Shown here: one piece after another, positions 59,854 to 63,125 of the stretch
Position numbering within the stretch: the first letter of the stretch is position 1
How the letters are laid out: each line of letters starts with the position of its first letter
Source: UKL13-2 sp036394575
Lineage (GTDB): Bacteria > Pseudomonadota > Gammaproteobacteria > Burkholderiales > Usitatibacteraceae
Direction: 5' to 3'
Assembly: GCA_036394575.1 (NCBI GenBank)
Contig: DASWEY010000065.1
Location: 1 to 63,125 of the forward strand
Length of the DNA stretch: 63,125 nucleotides
Made by a program: the position numbers and the translations under genes
The notes under the pieces: model-generated
Told to the model about the DNA's origin: nothing
What the model saw: the letters and a program-made list of their open reading frames with translations, nothing else
Databases searched by the model: none

Positions 59854-59930
59854 GCGGTTCGATATAGAAAAACGAGAGAAAACGTGGGCGAGCAGGGCGA
59901 ACAAGTCGCAACCTCAGGAAATCCAGCCGC

Positions 59931-59936
59931 TATAAT
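59931..59936 (+). promoter_or_regulatory. -10 box of the maf promoter
   Basis: Consensus TATAAT, 38 bases before the TTG start of maf. The -35 is weak. Confidence 0.4.
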
Positions 59937-59973
59937 ACGTTTTGCGCTCAATAATGTCAAAAAGTCATTGATT

Positions 59974-60558
59974 TTGAAGAAAAAAATAATCCTGGCTTCT
60001 ACTTCCCGCTATCGCGCCGAATTGCTGGCCCGCCTGCAGCTGGCCTTTGAGACGGCGCGCCCGGATGTCGATGAAACGCCCCTGCCCGAAGAAACTCCTG
60101 CTTCGACCGCGCTGCGTCTGGCCCATCTCAAGGCGCACAGCATCGCCACGCGTTTTCCGCAGTCGCTGATAATCGGTTCGGACCAGGTCGCGGACCTGGA
60201 TGGACGGCAAATCGGCAAGCCGGGGACGCGCGAGCGGGCCCGCGCACAGCTCGTCAGCATGCGCGGGCGGACCCTGGTGTTCCATACCGCGCTGGCGCTG
60301 CTGGATGCCGCCTCGGGCCGCGAACAATCGCGCATCGTCCCGACCACGGTCAGATTTCGCACTTACTCGGACGTCGAAATCGAAAACTACCTCGATCGCG
60401 AGTCCGCACTCGATTGCGCCGGCAGCGCCAAGTCCGAGGGACTGGGCGCCGCGCTGATCGCCAGCATGACCAGCGAGGATCCGACGGCACTGATCGGACT
60501 GCCTTTGCTGGCCCTGATCGATATGCTGACCGCCGAAGGCGTGCAGGTGCTGGCATGA
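59974..60558 (+). CDS. Maf/YceF nucleotide pyrophosphatase
   Basis: 194 residues from a TTG at 59974, giving KKKIILASTSRYRAELL, the normal start; no ATG is in frame nearby. DETPLPEETPASTALRLAHLKA, IIGSDQVADLDG and CAGSAKSEGLG are the Maf motifs, nearer to the YceF (m7GTP) branch. It removes modified nucleotides. Its end overlaps the next gene by 4 bases (ATGA). It is divergent from yceD. Confidence 0.88.
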   Translation: MKKKIILASTSRYRAELLARLQLAFETARPDVDETPLPEETPASTALRLAHLKAHSIATRFPQSLIIGSDQVADLDGRQIGKPGTRERARAQLVSMRGRTLVFHTALALLDAASGREQSRIVPTTVRFRTYSDVEIENYLDRESALDCAGSAKSEGLGAALIASMTSEDPTALIGLPLLALIDMLTAEGVQVLA

Positions 60559-61274
60559 GCACCCCTGTGCCCGGCACCTTGTATCTGATTCCCACACAAC
60601 TGGCGGATCCGGTCAACGCCGATCTTATCCTGCCGCGCGCGGTATCGGCGATCGCGCTAGGACTCGATCACTACATCGCGGAAAATGCCAAAACCGCCCG
60701 CGCATTTCTGAAAGCTATCGGCATTGCCCGTCCGCTGGCGGAGGTGTCGATTCGCGAACTCGACAAACATGCCCAGGCCGAGTCGATGCACGAGCTGCTG
60801 GCGCCGCTGCTCGCGGGGCGCGATATGGGCCTTGTTTCCGAAGCCGGCGCGCCGGCGGTTGCCGACCCCGGTGCGCTGGTGGTTGCTGCTGCCCATGCGA
60901 TGGGCGTTCGCGTGACGCCCCTGGTCGGGCCCTCTTCGCTGCTGCTGGGCTTGATGGCCTCGGGACTCAACGGCCAGAATTTTGCCTTTCACGGCTATCT
61001 GCCGCAGGACAAGACGGCGCGCGCAAAAATGATCCATGAACTGGAGCGCGAGTCGCGGCAACGAAATATGACGCAGCTGTTCATTGAAACGCCGTATCGC
61101 AATCAGCCCTTGTTTGCCGATCTGCTCGCCACCCTGGCGCCGGCGACTCGCCTGTGCGTTGCCAGCGATCTGACCGGCCCCGGCGAGCGTATCACCATGC
61201 AAACCATCGCTCGTTGGCGCGAGCAATCTGAGGCCCCGGAGAAGGTGCCGACGTTATTCCTGTTTCTGGCCTGA
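60555..61274 (+). CDS. RsmI-like tetrapyrrole-methylase-fold methyltransferase
   Basis: 239 residues. GTLYLIPTQLADP, the VSEAGAPAVADPGALVVAAA SAM-site loop and PLVGPSSLLLGLMASGLNGQNFAFHGYLP follow RsmI (16S rRNA C1402 2'-O-methylase). FIETPYRN is also shared. The protein is shorter than RsmI and starts differently, so it may be a paralogue with another target. It is coupled to maf. Confidence 0.82.
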   Translation: MSTPVPGTLYLIPTQLADPVNADLILPRAVSAIALGLDHYIAENAKTARAFLKAIGIARPLAEVSIRELDKHAQAESMHELLAPLLAGRDMGLVSEAGAPAVADPGALVVAAAHAMGVRVTPLVGPSSLLLGLMASGLNGQNFAFHGYLPQDKTARAKMIHELERESRQRNMTQLFIETPYRNQPLFADLLATLAPATRLCVASDLTGPGERITMQTIARWREQSEAPEKVPTLFLFLA

Positions 61275-61307
61275 CCCGATTGTGGCGGCGTGGATGAAAC
61301 CCGCGAC

Positions 61308-63125
61308 CTATGCCAGCTGCAAATCGGTAAATACGCTGTGCTTCGACAGCATCGGTTCCAGATCCTTAGCTGACAGCGGCACACTGAAATAAAAGCCCTG
61401 CCCGACCCCGCATCCCTGCGCCCGCAGCAGTGCTAGTTGTCCGGCGGTTTCAATGCCCTCGGCAACGATCTGCAAGTCCAGGCTCTTGGCCATATTGATG
61501 ATGGCCACCACGATCGCGGTGTCGTTGGGATCGACGGTGATATCGCGGATAAAACTCTGGTCGACTTTCAGCGTGCCGATCGGCAGCCGTTTCAGATAAG
61601 ACAGGCTGGAATAACCGGTGCCGAAGTCATCGACGGCGATATGGATGCCCATGTCGGCGATTTCATTGAGCAGCATCACGCTGCCCTCGCCTTGTCGCAT
61701 CACCTGGGTCTCGGTGATTTCCAGTTCCAGGTAACTTGGATCGAGCCCGGTTTCAGCAAGAATCGCCGCCACGGTGTCGACGAATCCCTTGTCCATCAAT
61801 TGCCGGGCCGACAGATTGACGGCGATCCGCCGCCGCGGCAGTCCCATGTCCTGCCAGGTCTTGTTCTGGCGGCAGCTTTCCAGCAGCACCCAGCGACCAA
61901 GTTCGCTGATCAGGCCGGTTTCCTCGGCGAGCGGGATGAACTCGCTGGGCATCATCGTGCCGCTATCCTCGGATACCCAGCGCACCAGGGCTTCGAGGGC
62001 GACGATCTCGCCGGTATTGAGATCGATCTGCGGTTGATAGACCATCGAAAAATCGCCTTGCTTGACGGCGGCGCGCAAATTCGACTCCATCGCAGCACGG
62101 CGTTTCACGGCGATATTCATCTGCGGCGTAAAAAACTGGTAAGTGTTCTTCCCCAGGCTCTTGCCATGGAACATCGCGGTATCGGCATTTTTCAGCAGCG
62201 TGGCGGCGTCGCGCCCGTCGTCCGGGTAGAGCGCCAGGCCGATCGAGCCCGATACATGCTGGTCCAGCCCCGCCACCTTGAACGGCGCGCGCAAAGCATC
62301 GAGAATCTTTTGCGCAACGCGGGTCGCGCCGCGATGGCCTTCCAGCTCGTCGAGCAGCACGATAAATTCATCGCCGCCCTGTCGGGCGATGGTGTCGTGG
62401 CCGCGCACCGATTCGGTCAGGCGCTCGGCCACGCCGCGCAGCAGGTCGTCGCCGGCATCGTGGCCCAGCGTGTCGTTGATGTTCTTGAAATTGTCGATAT
62501 CAATGAACATCACGGCGAATTTTTGCGCAGTCCGCTGGGCGCGCGAAATCGCCTGCGAAATGCGATCCTGGATCAGCAGGCGGTTCGGCAGGCCCGTCAG
62601 CGCATCGTGGAAGGCCAGATGCTGAATGCGGTCTTCGATGGCGCGACGATCGGTGACATCGCGGGTGTTCATGATGATGCCGCCCACCGCCGGGATGTCC
62701 AGGCAATTCTTGCCGATCGATTCGAGGTTGCGCCACTCCCCGCTGCGTGCACGCGCGCGATATTCGACCGGCTTGTCGAGGGTGCCCTTTTCCACCAGTT
62801 CATGGAATGCGGCGCGCAAGCGCTCGGCATCGTCCGGGTGCGCCAGGTCAAATTTGCTCAGACCGATCATGTCCTCCGGCTCGAATCCCAGCAAATGCCG
62901 CACCGAGGGGCTTTGGTAAAGAATACGGCCCTCGCGATCGAGCACGGACACGATGTCCATCGCGCTTTCGGTCAGCGCCTGGAACCGCCCCTCCGAGGCG
63001 CGCAGCGCTTCCTCGGCCTGCTTGAAGGCGGTGATGTCGGTCAACACGCCGATAATGCCCGCCGGGGTGCCGTTGGGGCTGGTAAAGCGGCTGATCTGCT
63101 TGACGACATGGCGGTTCACGCCGCG
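61308..63125 (-). CDS. PAS-GGDEF-EAL protein, N-terminus outside window
   Basis: About 605 residues are visible. A PAS/PAC end (GVLTDITAFKQAEEAL) is followed by a second PAS (FQALTESAMDIVSVLDREGRIL), then GGDEF with intact QGGDEF and FIDIDNFKNINDTLGHDAGD, then EAL with EALVRW, NLSARQ, ELEITE and DDFGTGYSSL. Both c-di-GMP synthesis and breakdown motifs are kept. The net activity cannot be told. Confidence 0.93.
   Translation of the reverse strand, partial: RGVNRHVVKQISRFTSPNGTPAGIIGVLTDITAFKQAEEALRASEGRFQALTESAMDIVSVLDREGRILYQSPSVRHLLGFEPEDMIGLSKFDLAHPDDAERLRAAFHELVEKGTLDKPVEYRARARSGEWRNLESIGKNCLDIPAVGGIIMNTRDVTDRRAIEDRIQHLAFHDALTGLPNRLLIQDRISQAISRAQRTAQKFAVMFIDIDNFKNINDTLGHDAGDDLLRGVAERLTESVRGHDTIARQGGDEFIVLLDELEGHRGATRVAQKILDALRAPFKVAGLDQHVSGSIGLALYPDDGRDAATLLKNADTAMFHGKSLGKNTYQFFTPQMNIAVKRRAAMESNLRAAVKQGDFSMVYQPQIDLNTGEIVALEALVRWVSEDSGTMMPSEFIPLAEETGLISELGRWVLLESCRQNKTWQDMGLPRRRIAVNLSARQLMDKGFVDTVAAILAETGLDPSYLELEITETQVMRQGEGSVMLLNEIADMGIHIAVDDFGTGYSSLSYLKRLPIGTLKVDQSFIRDITVDPNDTAIVVAIINMAKSLDLQIVAEGIETAGQLALLRAQGCGVGQGFYFSVPLSAKDLEPMLSKHSVFTDLQLA

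Overview
The window reads as a high-GC betaproteobacterial chromosome, probably Burkholderiales or a close relative. The block yceD-rpmF-plsX-fabH-fabD-fabG-acpP-fabF-mltG-tmk-holB-pilZ is in the order usual for that class. A Bug-type tricarboxylate-transporter receptor and a recX-recA pair fit the same picture. No rRNA, tRNA or CRISPR array was seen.

Layout. 0-7 kb: a cut-off protein with an HExxxH motif, a PASTA-like membrane protein coupled to an unknown partner, a DUF1579-like protein, two NIPSNAP genes divergent from an Lrp/AsnC regulator and an outer-membrane barrel candidate, and a GST. 7-12.3 kb: a 922-residue membrane patatin, a small protein and a methyltransferase. 12.5-20.7 kb: an accessory zone with a three-gene operon (TPR protein, membrane protein, exported coiled coil), a divergent exported protein carrying a PD-(D/E)XK-like motif, and two coupled unknowns. 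21.2-22.4 kb: an exported M28 peptidase. 23-31.4 kb: an accessory island of lower GC with a cholesterol-dependent cytolysin homologue, two small exported Cys-containing proteins, a cytidine-deaminase-fold protein, a frameshifted SEC-C gene, and a compact four-gene cassette (Dam-type methylase, ParB-like protein, phosphoribosyltransferase-like protein, nuclease-like protein) that looks like an immune or conflict system. 31.4-42.1 kb: deoxyribonucleoside catabolism (tandem aldehyde dehydrogenase, deoC, deoA, nucleoside transporter) around recX-recA and pncC. 42.5-50.2 kb: tatD, a second GST, a LOG protein, an exported minimal DNA ligase, a hydroxyacyl-CoA dehydrogenase with a Bug receptor, and a sensor kinase. 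50.3-61.3 kb: fatty-acid, cell-wall and DNA-replication housekeeping genes, then maf and an RsmI-like methyltransferase. The right edge cuts a PAS-GGDEF-EAL protein.

Four families of short palindromic repeats are scattered in the gaps. Families A (about 85 bp) and B (about 65 bp) often lie within about 130 bp of each other. One B copy sits in frame inside the aldehyde dehydrogenase gene, another forms the hairpin after tatD, and two copies of family D bracket a cupin gene.

The strongest candidates for new biology are the four-gene cassette at 27.3-31.3 kb and the Gram-negative cytolysin at 23.0 kb. All family calls were made by eye from translated sequence, without database searches.
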